Positions 11,855 through 22,799 of a stretch of 64,000 bases of DNA are shown here, piece by piece. Every line of letters starts with the position of its first letter. Position 1 is the stretch's first letter. The notes under the pieces were generated by a model, which made no database searches, was not told where the DNA came from, and worked only from the letters and a program-made list of their open reading frames with translations. The stretch covers positions 1,984,001 to 2,048,000 of the forward strand of contig JAUDYN010000005.1 in assembly GCA_030407005.1 (NCBI GenBank). Reading direction: 5' to 3'. The position numbers and the translations under genes are program-made. The stretch comes from Desarmillaria ectypa (lineage: Eukaryota; Basidiomycota; Agaricomycetes; Agaricales; Physalacriaceae).

Positions 11855-12594
11855 TGTTAGACCTACATCTCATGTGATCTGCAGACTCACACTAACTCCT
11901 CAGGCTGTCTCACATTCAGATAATCATCTGTAAAATAGCAGCTATAGTCTTTAGATCATATAAGAGAGAGTGATATAAGATAAACTTTAGTTTGAAGATG
12001 GGAAAATACAGTGAGAACTAGCTAGTTTATATATGCAAAGAGGATGGCTAAGAATAGGCATTTTCATGAGTAATCCTGGATAAAGACAAAGAAAAAAATG
12101 TGTTAAGCAAATGACTATTGCAAGCTATAAGTATAATAACTGGGAACTGCATTGCCATAGACAGAGGGAGAATGATCTGATGATTGATAAGATAAGATAA
12201 AGAAAGAAAGAGGCAAAATCATAATATTACCCTCTTGTTAAGACAGTTATCCTGACTGTCAAGGTTCTTTTTCTAGAGAGTCATATTGAGCCTCTGCTTG
12301 AGTGGTCCAGTATTTGTCTAGCAGAACCTTCTATTGGTTTTTATCCAGGTTCTTTATCCATCTTTTGATCCTATCTTCTCATTGAATAAGATAGGTGACA
12401 TTTCTGTTTTCCAAGTACTCATGGTCAAGGATCTCCCTGACTGCCTTTTCTTGAGTTATGATTTTGGCAGTGTTGATCTCTTGGGTGTGTCATGTCTTTT
12501 TCTCATATTCTATGATTGTATCTCTTGCATTTCTCATTTCTGTTTCTCTAACCTAAGAATTATGCTCATGAGTCCAGCCTTTCTATTTGACTAG
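11855..12594 (-). mobile_element. Truncated gypsy element G2: 3' LTR plus decayed chromodomain end of pol
   Basis: LTR 11855-12225 (about 371 bp, shortened), polypurine tract, then a decayed pol C-terminus on the minus strand up to 12594. The plus-strand text near 12570 (gagtccagcctttctatttgac) is the counterpart of the chromodomain-coding part of element A near 19770-19795. Element D inserted at 12595 and removed or displaced the remainder. Confidence 0.7.
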
Positions 12595-12976
12595 TGTTAT
12601 AATTTTTCCATTTTCCTTATCTTATCACAACATTTTATCACTATCCTCATTAAATATCTCTTGTCCATCAATAAGCTCCATTGATCTACTCATGATATCA
12701 CCTCATTCCACCATCTGACTACAGTAATATGACAAACACATGGTTCATGCACCATATACATGCAAATGACCCCATTATTAGTCTCCTAGTTTTCAGTATA
12801 TAAGTTAGACACTTATCATGTATGTTCTGCATCTTCCAACTAAACTTAATATATATACCATTCTGCACTCTTCTAAAGACCTCCACTGCTCTCTCATTCA
12901 GGATGATTGTCTGAACATGAGACAGCCTGGGAGATAGCATTTGATCCCAAGATCATATGTGAATCAGGTCCTAACA
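12595..12976 (+). repeat. 5' LTR of gypsy element D
   Basis: TGTTATAATT to CCTAACA, 382 bp. It holds TATATAAGTTAG and, 34 nt downstream, the 13-mer ATCTTCCAACTAA at 12831-12843. No right-hand LTR of D is present in the window. Confidence 0.85.
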
Positions 12977-12989
12977 TTAGTTGAAAGAT
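12977..12989 (+). other. Primer-binding site of element D
   Basis: TTAGTTGAAAGAT sits against the LTR end and pairs with the LTR 13-mer at 12831-12843 at 12 of 13 positions. Confidence 0.7.
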
Positions 12990-13369
12990 TCCCCAACTGC
13001 TTCATCACTGCTAGACATGATAAAGCACAAACCCTATGCCAGAAGAACAAGAAAAACAACAAAGCATCACACTCAGCACCACCATAGGCAGAGCAATCTT
13101 ACTGGTGATATTCACCACTCTCTTTGTACTAGCTTACAAGGAAGAAATTAGAGCATGTTTATGCTGACAAAACCCACCATCCTGACTTCCACCTCACCCA
13201 CCTCACCACCCCCTCTATGTCCTCTGATGACCAGAAGCTACAAGAGTAGCAACCACAAGTCTGAACATTGAAGTCCAAGAAAACCTCCTCTGCCCCTGGG
13301 CCCACTTCGCAAATTCCTCTGAGGAGTTCCTGACATGAAACAGGACCCCTGACTCTGACTGCCAGGTGA
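12990..13369 (+). pseudogene. Element D ORF1 remnant (membrane-anchor ORF)
   Basis: The plus strand encodes a hydrophobic stretch, TTIGRAILLVIFTTLFVLAY, directly comparable to the N-terminal membrane segment of ORF1 in element A. It breaks down after about 60 codons, and most of ORF1 has been deleted before gag begins near 13370. Confidence 0.6.
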
Positions 13370-14071
13370 AATGACCCATCTCATCCAACCCCCAAAGCCA
13401 TTCAAAGAGGACCACAATGATATTAAACACTTTGTAGGTGATTGTATCACCTACTTTGAAGTGTTTTGGCACTATTTCCAGGTGCTATCACACCTGGTAC
13501 TATTCATGACCTCCTACTTTGAGGGGGCTGCCAAGGACTGGTGGGTCTACAAGAGACCTGAATTTTGGGTTGGCAATGCCTGGGATGGCACTGCTGCTCA
13601 CTTCCAATATCTCTTCTAGGAGGACTTCATCGATATAGTATCCTGACAATTCAGAGACCCTGCAATCAAGGAGGTCCACAAGAAGCACATGTTCAACCTG
13701 TGCATGGGAACACAGCCTGCTTCCCACTACTTTCAGAAGCTGGAAGAAGAAGCAAAATTAGTGGGCTGCAGGACCAATAAACATGACCACAGCACCATAG
13801 TCAAAGCCATTAGACTAGGAGTCCCCTCCTCTTATATGATGTTCATTTCCAATATAGGCATCAGTATTTCCTGCACTTATCTAGAATGAAAAGAGCAAAT
13901 CATGTGCATATACAAAGAGTGACAGTGCAAGTGAGTTTTTGACCAGACTGCCAGAATCCCTTGGGAGGGCCAGAAGAAGGATTCCTGCCCCCCTCAACAT
14001 TAATCCAGCAGCAAAACTGCCACTGAGGTGACAAGTTTCTTAGCCCCAAAGCTGATGGCTAATATTGGTCC
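13370..14071 (+). pseudogene. Element D gag, first part
   Basis: Capsid-type gag with several stops. Readable blocks include DCITYFEVFWHYFQV, FEGAAKDWWVYKRPEFW and ASHYFQKLEEEAKL, co-linear with element A gag. Several stops coincide with codons that are CGA or TGG in element A. It is interrupted at 14071 by the copia element and resumes at 18756. Confidence 0.85.
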
Positions 14072-14289
14072 TGTTATAATGAGAGCAAGGAGAACATAGA
14101 AAGGATGATAAAATACTGCCTCTCAAGCAAGAGGTGTCCTACTTAAATACATATTGTACTACTTCTAAAACTTACTATGAAATACTATGTATGTCCACTT
14201 TTACAGTCCAAAGTTGATCCTGCTGAGTAAGCTAATTCTTCAAGTACATTCTAGTACTTGCTTGGGATTGCTATCCCAACACTCCCTCT

Positions 14290-16500
14290 CAATTCTGAGC
14301 TCCTAGAATACCTGCAGATAGATATTCATATAATAGTCTTGGTAGCCCTTTAGTGAATATATCTGCTAAGTTCTCCTCTAATGTGCAGTGCTGAACTTTG
14401 ACTTCATTTGAAGCCATGCACTCATGAATGAAGTGGTGCCATATATCTATGTGCTTCGATCATGCATGGAATATGGCATTCTCAGCAAATTTGATCACTG
14501 ACTGATTGTCAACAAAAATAATGGTTGCACCATCAGGTGACAATCCTAATTCAGTCAAAATTGCCTGCAACCATATTACTTCTTGGGTTGTTTGTGAAAG
14601 GGCCATATATTCTGCCTCCATAGTGGATAGAGCTACAGTGGGCTATTTCTTTGAACTCCAAGTAACAGCTCCTCCTGCATAGGTACAGACATAACCAGAT
14701 GTTGATCTTCTATCTGTCCTGTCCTCTCCCCAGTCTGAATCTGAGTAGGGTATCAGTTTATCTGTAGTCCCTCCATATGTGATTCCAAAATCCAGAGTCC
14801 CCTTCAAGTAATGGCAAACTCATTTCAGAGCTGTGATATGCTCAGTGGCCAGATTTTGTACATATTTGCTTAATTCTGTGACAGCATATGCAATGTCAGG
14901 CCAAGATCCATTGGCTGCATACATCAGAGATCCAACACCAGTATGGTAATATTGCCTGGTGGCTGTGTCAGCACTCTGGGGATCATCTTCAGGGATTTTC
15001 TCTAGCCATACATTCAGGTCCATAGGCATTTTGACTGGTTTGCAGTCTTTCATGCTCATTTGTTCAAGTATCTTTAGAATATATGCTTTCTGGGATAAGG
15101 TAATAGTACCCTTCTCCCAATTCCTGTCTATCTCCATTCCCAATATGTATTGAATCTCCCCATGTCTGTAACATTTAGCTTCTTCTTAAGCTCTTCTTTC
15201 ATAATAGACATAGTTTCATCATCTGGGGCAAGTAGTGTCATGTTGTCTACATGCACAGCTACAATTATAGGACCAGAATCCATCTGTCTAATATACACAC
15301 ATTGATCACTAATCAATCTTGTGTATCTGAGTCCCAAAAAGGTAGTATTTAATTTCTCATTCCAAACTCAGCCAGATTGCTTGAGTCCATATAATGTTAA
15401 CTTGAGGTGTGCCACCTTGCCACTCCCATCGGAATATTCAGGTGGCTGTGCCATATAAATAGATTCATTGAGCTTTCCATTTAAGTAGGCTCCAATGACA
15501 TCCATTCCATGAATAATCAGGTTTCTTTGTGTGGCAATGGCCATAAGTAGGTAGAATGTGTCCAGCCTAACTACAGGTGCATATGTCTCAAAGAAATCAA
15601 TTCCAGGTTTCTGTGAAAATCCTTTCGCAACAAGTCTGGCTTTATGCCTGGTGATTTTCCCATCATCATCTCTTTTCAGCCTGTAGGTCCACTTGCAATC
15701 AATAAGTGACCTATCCTGAGGTAATTCTTCCAGCTGCCATGTGCCTAGAGAAGTCAATAGATTATATTCTTTATCCATTGCTTTCTTCCAATGATGCCAA
15801 TCTGGCCTTGCTTTGGCTTCTTCAAGGCTTAATGGCTCATCACTGAGGTTGTCTGCAGTCTCCCCTATACATGCATATTCTACTGCAATATTTGCAGTGG
15901 TTCCTTTGTTACTTTGTGCTGCTTCTCTGGCAATTTTGTGTCTTGTGAGGCTGGATTATTAAGGAACCAGTAACTCAGTGGGGCTACTGATGCAATCCAG
16001 ACTGATTTGTTGCATGGCTGAATCACCTTCCCATACTATACAGGTAACTTTGATTTGATTGCTGGGCCATCAAAGGGCATTTCCCCTTTTGTTTTGGCAT
16101 TCCCAGCATCTGTGGATTGTCTGAAATATCATCATTTCCTTTCAGAATCTGCTTGACTTTGCTCTCTGACTCCCCCTCAAGCAGTGGAGGATGGGACACA
16201 ATGTATTCATCATTGTTAGCATTTAGAATGCTCTCTTCAGAGAATATAACATTTCTTGAGGTCTGAATCTGCCTGGTCTGTGAATTATAGTATCTCCAGG
16301 CTCTTGATTCATCTGTAAGACCTGTAAAGATAAATTCCCTTGATTTTGGGTCGAGTTTTGACCTTTTGTTATCCTGTTGCAACATCCAGCACTTTGTTCC
16401 GAATTTCTGGAGTGTTAAAATATCTGGTTTTGTTCCACAAAACACTTCTTCTGGGGTTAGATCATTTCTGATAGCCCTAGTTGGTGATCAGTTCTTCAAA
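14290..16500 (-). pseudogene. Copia reverse transcriptase, RNase H and late integrase
   Basis: In minus-strand order: the end of integrase with the post-integrase motif (FGTKCWMLQQDNKRSKLDPK near 16395), then RT beginning WQLEELPQDRSLIDCKW (15730), HKARLVAKGFSQKPGIDF (15640), MDVIGAYLNGKLNESIY, the catalytic box reading VHVDNMTLLAP near 15240 and RNase H (DSDWGEDRTDRRSTSGY near 14730, MEAEYMALS near 14620). The catalytic box should be YVDD; here the second Asp is Asn. There are several stops and frame breaks. It cannot encode an active enzyme. Confidence 0.85.
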
Positions 16501-17397
16501 TATGTAGTATATGCCACTGCCTCGGGCTATAAAAATTTCAGCAGGTGATGTTCTTCTAGCATGGCACAAGCATGCTCCACAAGAGTCCAATTGACTCTCT
16601 TGGCAACTCTATTTTAGAATAGAGAATATGTGGCAGTCAGTTCCAACTGGATGCCATTGCTCTGGAGGTATTCCTTCACCTCCTCATTGATATATTCCTT
16701 CCTATTATCAATCCTCATAAACTTCAGATCCCTTCCAGTGTGGACTTTGATGTATTTTTGGTACTGCTGAATCTTCTTTCAGATTTCTGTACCCTGTTTT
16801 GACTTTAGAAAATACAACATTGTCCTCCAGGATTTCCCATCTGTGAAGCTTATATAATATCTTTCTCCATGGATACCCTGAGTTTGGGCTGGCCCTCATA
16901 AGTCTGAAAATGTCATTTCACCTATTTCAGTATAATTCCTTTCAGCTTCTTGTGGAAATGGCTCAGCATGATATTTATCTGTGATGTGCCCTAATGATAT
17001 AAGATTAAATGGTGCTTCAGGGCAATGAATACAGTCCTTTAGAGTGACTGCAGTGGTCTTCTCTCCTTCAACTATTTTAATCTTAACTGTTTCTCTTCTC
17101 AAGCCTTTTGACTTTCCTACACCAATAACTTCATGTCATGGAGTCTCAACATAGTCAGAAAAATACAATCTATTCTTGACTATATGCTTGATGGTGCCTG
17201 AGTCCCTGATCCATGATGACCCTGCAAGTGCAGTAGGTGTAGTGTCTTTTGCCTAAAATGTGTAATCTTCTTCATCAGAATCTGACTTGGCAACATGTGC
17301 CTGAGTCTGGCCCTTCTCTTTCCCCTTCCATTGCTTCTCAGAATTCTTCTTCCCATTTGAGCAATTGGCCTTAATGTGGCCAATTTCTCTATATCCA
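16501..17397 (-). pseudogene. Copia protease and integrase, first part
   Basis: Minus strand reads SSWIRDSGTIKHI near 17195-17225 (protease-like SSWI..SG) and an integrase zinc-binding and core region containing GRDLKFMRIDNRKEYI near 16720-16740, the place of the second catalytic Asp (KxLRTDNGxE in active elements, so D is kept). Stops interrupt it. Confidence 0.75.
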
Positions 17398-17813
17398 TGT
17401 TATGATTTTTCCATTATTTTATCTTATCCAAGTCATATCCATGACTCATCCATCTAATCAACCATCATTTCTGTCTCGTATCAACATACTCACTGACCGC
17501 AACCCTCGTTCTCACCCACAGTTACCCTAGTCCTGTCTCATTGGACCATGATCCTTCCAGACCACCCTTCTCTGACACTGTTCCAGCATGGATCATATTG
17601 TTTCATCTAAACATAATGCCATACTTACAGTATAAAAGTAGAGTAAACCATACCATTGTACTCTATCTTTCGACTAAACTTAAATCATATACCTCTTACT
17701 CACACACACTAAAGACCAGGCCTAACTTTCTAACTGGGTGATTGTTTGAATGTGTAACAGCCCAAAGAGAACAGCTTATGTCCCAAGTCACATGCCTAAG
17801 ATGGGCTGTAACA
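17398..17813 (+). mobile_element. Solo gypsy LTR (C/E-like subfamily) inside copia gag, TSD ATCCA
   Basis: 416 bp, TGTTATGATT to GCTGTAACA, flanked by ATCCA (17393-17397, 17814-17818). It carries a TATA box (tataaaagtag) and ATCTTTCGACTAA 34 nt downstream. It splits the copia gag within the CCHC knuckle (reading CYG...GHIKANC across the insertion), so it is younger than the copia element. Confidence 0.93.
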
Positions 17814-18456
17814 ATCCATAACATGTGATTTTTGGGTTAAACTTCTTCTTGCCATGTGCTGCAAGTGTTGTTGTCAGGTCAGAAGTCTTTTCCTGCAATT
17901 GGATATCTTCTTGGAGAATTTGGGAGATCAACTTGTATGAATTCTTCAAGTCTGTAGTATCAACTGATAAAATGAATGAATTCTATGATTCTGAAAGTGA
18001 TGTAAGCAGTGTAATTGAGAAGTCCTCCTTCTCAACAGTCTGCTTAAGGGATGCCAGCTCCTCCTGGTAGGACCTCATAGTCCTAATATGCTCCTCTATA
18101 TTTCCTCCTTCTTCACACTGAGCTCTAAAGAATTTCCTTCTCACAAGGACAATTCTCATGGGTCCCCTTGACTCATACATGTCCTTCAGAGCTTTCCAGG
18201 CTTCTGCTGAAGTCTTAGAACCAGCAATATACACCAGCAGGCCATCCAAAACCTGCAGCCTTATTATTGAAAGAGCCTTCCTATCACTCTTCTTCCAATC
18301 TGCCACCAGTGCTGCTTTTGCCAGGGCCATAGAGCTTCCATCAGCATAGTCAATTAGACCTAAATTGGTTAGTATATCAATCATCTTGACTTTCCATGTC
18401 AGATAGTTTTCTGGGCTCTTAAGAGGTTTGATCCTATATATGGACTGGCTATCCAT
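17814..18456 (-). pseudogene. Copia gag
   Basis: A 157-codon open stretch from ATG 18456 shows a UBN2-type copia gag: LKSPENYLTWKVKMIDIL at the start, AWKALKDMYESRG in the middle and EEHIRTMRSYQEELASLKQ later. The frame breaks near 17983 and continues to the knuckle at 17814, where the solo LTR interrupts. Confidence 0.85.
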
Positions 18457-18527
18457 TTGGTTCTATGTGTGTATGTAAAGTATGAGAGTGTGAAGTTGGT
18501 GATGATGTAAGTAGTTCAGTTAGGGCT

Positions 18528-18540
18528 GGGGCCCATAATC
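18528..18540 (-). other. Copia primer-binding site, half initiator tRNA-Met type
   Basis: Directly inside the 5' LTR (18541) the plus strand reads GGGGCCCATAATC. The core GGGCCCATAA equals the anticodon-loop part of eukaryotic initiator tRNA-Met, so the minus-strand RNA could pair with an internally cleaved tRNA, as in Drosophila copia. Confidence 0.7.
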
Positions 18541-18755
18541 TGTTGTAATGAGAATGAGGAGAATGTAGAAAGGATGGTAAAATACTGCCTCTCAAGCAAG
18601 AGGGGTCCTACTTAAATACATGTTGTACTACTTCTAGAACTTACTATGAAATACTATGTATGTCCACTTTTATGGTCTAAAGTTGATTCTGCTGAGTAAG
18701 CTAATCTTTCAAGTACATTCTAGTACTTGCTTGGGATTGCTATCCCAACAGGTCC

Positions 18756-18979
18756 CAGTTGGGATTCAGGTATGAGCCAATGGACAGTGTATAGGGGATC
18801 AGAATAATCAATGGAAGTTGACCAATGAAAGGCAGAAGGTCACTGTTTCTGGTGTAACAAGAAGGGTCACATGGCCAAGAACTATCCTAAGAGAAAGGAG
18901 TACAGAGACGTTCAGTCAGTAGGGCCCACTAATGCAGTGGTGCCACCTACAACCACAATTGAGGAGGCAAAAGAGTAGG
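18756..18979 (+). pseudogene. Element D gag, last part with zinc knuckle
   Basis: It continues the D gag after the copia insertion. It reads GHCFWCNKKGHMAKNYP (CCHC knuckle with the last Cys changed to Tyr) and ends at TTIEEAKE followed by a stop at 18977-18979, the same end as element A gag (SKIEEVKE stop). Confidence 0.85.
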
Positions 18980-19014
18980 TTGATAAGGGTTTGATTCTCT
19001 TTGCTCGACCAAAG

Positions 19015-19437
19015 TGTTAGGCACTGCCTTGGGCACGTGACTTGGGACCGTCAGCTGATCCTCTCTGGGCCGTTACGTGTTTGAACGATCACCCAAATGA
19101 GAGAACTATGCTAATAGTCTTTAGTGTAGTGCAAGTAAGGAGTTTATAGTGTTAATTAAAACAAGAGATAGAGTACAATGGTCTAATATACTCTGTTTAT
19201 ATAGTATTCCTATGGCGTTATATTTAGATGAAACGCTACGGTCCATGCACAAACGGTGTCGAAGTAGGACGATCTGGGAGGATCATAGAACCAATGGTAG
19301 TCGTCTAGGGTGACAGATGGTGAGAAAGAGGGTGGTCGTCGGTGAATATCTGGATACGAGTCGGTTTCTGGACTAGATTAGATGGATGAGTCATGGATAT
19401 GACTTGGATAAGATAAGATAAGGGAAAAATCGTAACA
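19015..19437 (-). repeat. 3' LTR of element A
   Basis: TGTTAGGCAC to CGTAACA, 423 bp. Its copy of the 13-mer is at 19157-19169. A polypurine tract (minus strand aacaagggggtaa) abuts it at 19438-19450. Confidence 0.96.
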
Positions 19438-19469
19438 TTACCCCCTTGTTAAAGCAGTCGTCCCGACTG

Positions 19470-22400
19470 CTAAGGCTCTTCCAAAGGGGTGTCGTTCTGT
19501 GTTGCGATTTGACTGATCCAGTACTGATCAATCAGCTTTTTCCATATCCCTTTGTCTGGATTGATAATCCATTTGATACGTCCATCTGTTCTTTTGGCGA
19601 GGTAGGCTATGTTGCCATGTTCCGAATATTCGTGGTCCAGTATTTTGACCACTATTTTCCTGGTTGCGATTTTTGGAGCATATATGGCACGGTTTACGTT
19701 CGCCTTATACTCTTGGATTGCTTCTGAGGCATTCTTCATTTCATTCTCTCGAACCCATGAATTGTGTTCACGAGTCCATCCTTTCCATTTGACCAGGTAG
19801 TCTGTGACTTCCCTAGATGGTTGTCCTCGCTTGGATCGTACCTTTCTGGTGCGCGAGTCCAAGACTTCTTCGATTTCGTACTCTTCTTGACCGTCTATGA
19901 GGTCCGGAGGAGGAGGGGGGGGTTGTTCTTGGTTTTCAAATGAGGGTGCAACGTATGGGGTTAGCAGTTTCTCATTGAATCGGGGGTGGATCTTCCAGTG
20001 GGGTGGCAGTTTCAATTTGTATGCTGTTGCTCCCGACTTTTCAATGATTTTGAACGGTCCCGTTTGTTTGTCGTCAAGCTTTTTCTTTGGTCGTGGAAGG
20101 TGAAGGTTGGCGGTATCGAGCCATACCTTGTCTCTGATTCGGTACTCTCGTTGAGTCTGCTTCTTTTTGTCGTATTGCGTCTTCATTTGTGTTGCCGCCT
20201 TTTCCAATGCTTCGTGGACTTCCTTATGGACTTTGGCCATGGTTTCCGTAAAGTCAACGGCTGCCGGGTTGGCAAAACCAGTTTTTTGTATCGACTCAGG
20301 GATGAGTCGGGGGTTTCGTCCATATAGGACCATGAAAGGGCTTTTGCCCATGGCCGAGTGAACTCGGTTGTTGTGGGTGAATTCGGCGAGTGGTAGCCAC
20401 GTTACCCAGTCGGTCTGTCTGTGGTTGACAAAGATTCGAAGGTATTTTTCAACCTCCTGGTTGACTCTCTCTGTCTGTCCATCTGTCTGCAGATGGTAGG
20501 CCGTGGACATGTTCTGAGTGATATTCAGCATTCGATATAGTTCTTTCATGAATGCTGAAATGAATTGGGGTCCTCTGTCAGAGATGACCACTTGCGGCAT
20601 TCCATGCTTCGCATATACTTGATTGCGAAGGATTAACGCCCATCCTTCTGCTGATAGTTCCTCATTGCATGGGATTAGGAGGATGTTTTTGGAGAAGCGG
20701 TCTACGATGACTAGTAGAGCGTCAAATCCATCTGACTCCGGGAGCCCGGTGATCATATCGACTGAGATATGTGTCCATGGCGTGTCGGGGATTGTATTAG
20801 GGTGAAGGGGGGCAGCCTTGGCCTGTGTGTCATTCTTCGTCCTTTGACAAGTCTCACATCCCTTGATGTAAGATTCTACGTCTTTCTTCATCTTCGGCCA
20901 CCAATACTCACGGAGTATGAGTTCTTTGGTTTTGGCGATTCCGGGGTGTCCAGCGGTGATATGATCATGAAATTGTGCTATGATTTCACCGCGTAGCATC
21001 GAGTCGTTGGGGACATAGACTCGTCCGTCATACCATAGGATTTCGTTCTCCTGTGTGATTCCCCTTTCGTGGTTGAGGGACTTTTCGATTCCCTGGTCCC
21101 ACTGTTCCTTCTGCTTTGTTGCATCTCTTATACGCATGATTCTTTCTTCCGTGGTTGGTATTATCAAGGTGCGGAAGTGTTCTGGGGATAGAACGACAAT
21201 GTCTTTGTTGTCTTCTTTTCCCTGATCGTGATCATCTCGTCTACTGAGAAGATCAGCTTTTTGATTAGCAGTTCCAGCTTTATGTTGAAGGATAAAGTGG
21301 TATTCTGCTAGTTCTGTGACCCACCGTGCTTGTTGGCGATTCAATTTCTGGGGTTTTCGGAAGTACTGGAGATTCTGGTGGTCGGTCCAGATCTCGATGG
21401 TTTCTTTGGCGCCCATGAGATAATGACACCATTCCTCTAATGCTAGCATGATGGCTAGTAACTCTTTGTCATAGATCTCATAGTTGCACTTGGTAGCGGT
21501 GAGTGCCTTGGACATAAAGGCAACGGGCCTCCATTTGCCTTCTTTTTCTTGGCTGAGTACAGCGCCAATGGCCCCATCACTTGCATCTGCTTCTACTCGG
21601 AACTTTCCATCGTCCGAAGGAATCGTTAGGATTACGTTTGTTGTCATCAACTTCTTGATTTGATCAAACGCCTGTTCTTGTTCTGATCCCCAGGTCCAGT
21701 CTACTTTTCCGGTTAGCTGGGTGAGGGGACGGACTATCTTGGAATAGTCTTTGATGAACTTTCGATAGAAGTTCGTGAATCCCAGGAAGGACTGTAGTTC
21801 CTTCTTTTTCGTTGGGGTCGGCCATTCCGCTATTCCTGCTATCTTGATTGGGTCCATGCGAATGGCATCTTCGCTTATGATAACCCCAAGGTATTCCGTC
21901 TCGAGCACTTCAAACTCACATTTCTCGGCTTTGAGGAACAACTTGTTTTCTCGAAGTCGCTGGAGTACTTGTCGTACTATGTTCCGGTGTTCTGTCAAGG
22001 ATTTTGTGAAGATAAGTATGTCGTCGAGGTAAATGGTGACCTTTCCTCCGGCGATCAAATCCTTGAATATGTCGTTCATCATCCACTGGAAGGTAGCTGG
22101 TGAATTGGTGAGCCCGAAGAACATTACCGTGGGTTCAAAGAGCCCTCGATTAGTTCTGAACGCGGCTTTCTCTTCGTCTCCGTCTCGAATACGGACATTG
22201 TTGTAACCCCATCGTACATCCAGCTTGGAGAAGTATTTGGCTCCTCGTAATTTATCGATAAGCTCGGAGATGAGTGGAAGGGGATAACGATTCTTTATCG
22301 TCATTTCATTCAGTTTTCGATAATCCTGGACTGGTCGTAGAGAGCCATCCTTTTTCTTGACAAAGAAGAAGGGAGAGGCGAATGGGGATTTCGAGGGACG

Positions 22401-22790
22401 AATGCGTCCTGAGTCTAAATTCTCATCTAAGAATTGATCCAATTGTTCCTGCTCATTGCGATTGAGTGGGTACACCTTGCAATCTAAGGTAGATTTTGCG
22501 TTGGGGATTAGCTCGATGGCATGGTCCCAGGTTCTTCGTTCTGGCAACTCATCAAAGCTTTCTTTAGAGAATAAATCTCTAAAGCTTTGATACTGAGGAG
22601 GTACGAGTTCCTCAAACGTCTGCTTTGGTTTCTCAGCGTTAGCTGCAGCTGCTAACTCATTCGCATGATGGACGGCACGAAGGATGATTTCTTCCTGCAT
22701 ATTGACGACAAGAATACTTTCTCCTTCTTCGAGCTCTTCATCCCATCGGTCTTCTTCATCTGCGTCTGGCAGGGTGAAATGATTCTTCAT
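19470..22790 (-). CDS. Element A pol: reverse transcriptase, RNase H, integrase, chromodomain
   Basis: 1106 open codons. RT: PSKSPFASPFFFVKKKDGS near residue 130, DVRWGYNNVRIRDGDE near 193, catalytic YLDD in TIYLDDILIF near 255. RNase H: VEADASDGAIGAVLSQ near 408 and IWTDHQNLQYF near 475. Integrase: zinc-binding H..H..C..C in HDHITAGHPG and GCETCQRTK (about 615-655), core D-D-E in SVDMITG, VISDRGPQF and the glutamate of TERVNQEVEKYL. The C-terminal part has a chromodomain, YEIEEVLD then DYLVKWKGW and HNSWV, followed by a second chromo-like stretch. Family knowledge: this polyprotein copies the RNA and inserts the DNA, the chromodomain directing integration to methylated histone chromatin. It lies in the same frame as protease, separated by one TGA at 22800-22802. 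Confidence 0.95.
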   Translation of the reverse strand: MKNHFTLPDADEEDRWDEELEEGESILVVNMQEEIILRAVHHANELAAAANAEKPKQTFEELVPPQYQSFRDLFSKESFDELPERRTWDHAIELIPNAKSTLDCKVYPLNRNEQEQLDQFLDENLDSGRIRPSKSPFASPFFFVKKKDGSLRPVQDYRKLNEMTIKNRYPLPLISELIDKLRGAKYFSKLDVRWGYNNVRIRDGDEEKAAFRTNRGLFEPTVMFFGLTNSPATFQWMMNDIFKDLIAGGKVTIYLDDILIFTKSLTEHRNIVRQVLQRLRENKLFLKAEKCEFEVLETEYLGVIISEDAIRMDPIKIAGIAEWPTPTKKKELQSFLGFTNFYRKFIKDYSKIVRPLTQLTGKVDWTWGSEQEQAFDQIKKLMTTNVILTIPSDDGKFRVEADASDGAIGAVLSQEKEGKWRPVAFMSKALTATKCNYEIYDKELLAIMLALEEWCHYLMGAKETIEIWTDHQNLQYFRKPQKLNRQQARWVTELAEYHFILQHKAGTANQKADLLSRRDDHDQGKEDNKDIVVLSPEHFRTLIIPTTEERIMRIRDATKQKEQWDQGIEKSLNHERGITQENEILWYDGRVYVPNDSMLRGEIIAQFHDHITAGHPGIAKTKELILREYWWPKMKKDVESYIKGCETCQRTKNDTQAKAAPLHPNTIPDTPWTHISVDMITGLPESDGFDALLVIVDRFSKNILLIPCNEELSAEGWALILRNQVYAKHGMPQVVISDRGPQFISAFMKELYRMLNITQNMSTAYHLQTDGQTERVNQEVEKYLRIFVNHRQTDWVTWLPLAEFTHNNRVHSAMGKSPFMVLYGRNPRLIPESIQKTGFANPAAVDFTETMAKVHKEVHEALEKAATQMKTQYDKKKQTQREYRIRDKVWLDTANLHLPRPKKKLDDKQTGPFKIIEKSGATAYKLKLPPHWKIHPRFNEKLLTPYVAPSFENQEQPPPPPPDLIDGQEEYEIEEVLDSRTRKVRSKRGQPSREVTDYLVKWKGWTREHNSWVRENEMKNASEAIQEYKANVNRAIYAPKIATRKIVVKILDHEYSEHGNIAYLAKRTDGRIKWIINPDKGIWKKLIDQYWISQIATQNDTPLEEP

Positions 22791-22799
22791 GCAATGGCA

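Larger units (their letters stand above)
14072..18750 (-). mobile_element. Ty1/copia retrotransposon, complete but decayed, TSD GGTCC
   Basis: Two 210-bp LTRs (14072-14281 and 18541-18750, TGTTRTAATG to TCCCAACA) enclose a minus-strand copia gag-pol of 4.26 kb. The flanking duplication GGTCC (14067-14071, 18751-18755) is exact and the gag of element D continues across it, proving insertion into D. The LTRs differ at about 16 of 210 positions, all but one of them transitions. A polypurine tract gagagggag (minus strand) abuts the left LTR. Another LTR (17398-17813) sits inside it. Confidence 0.93.
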
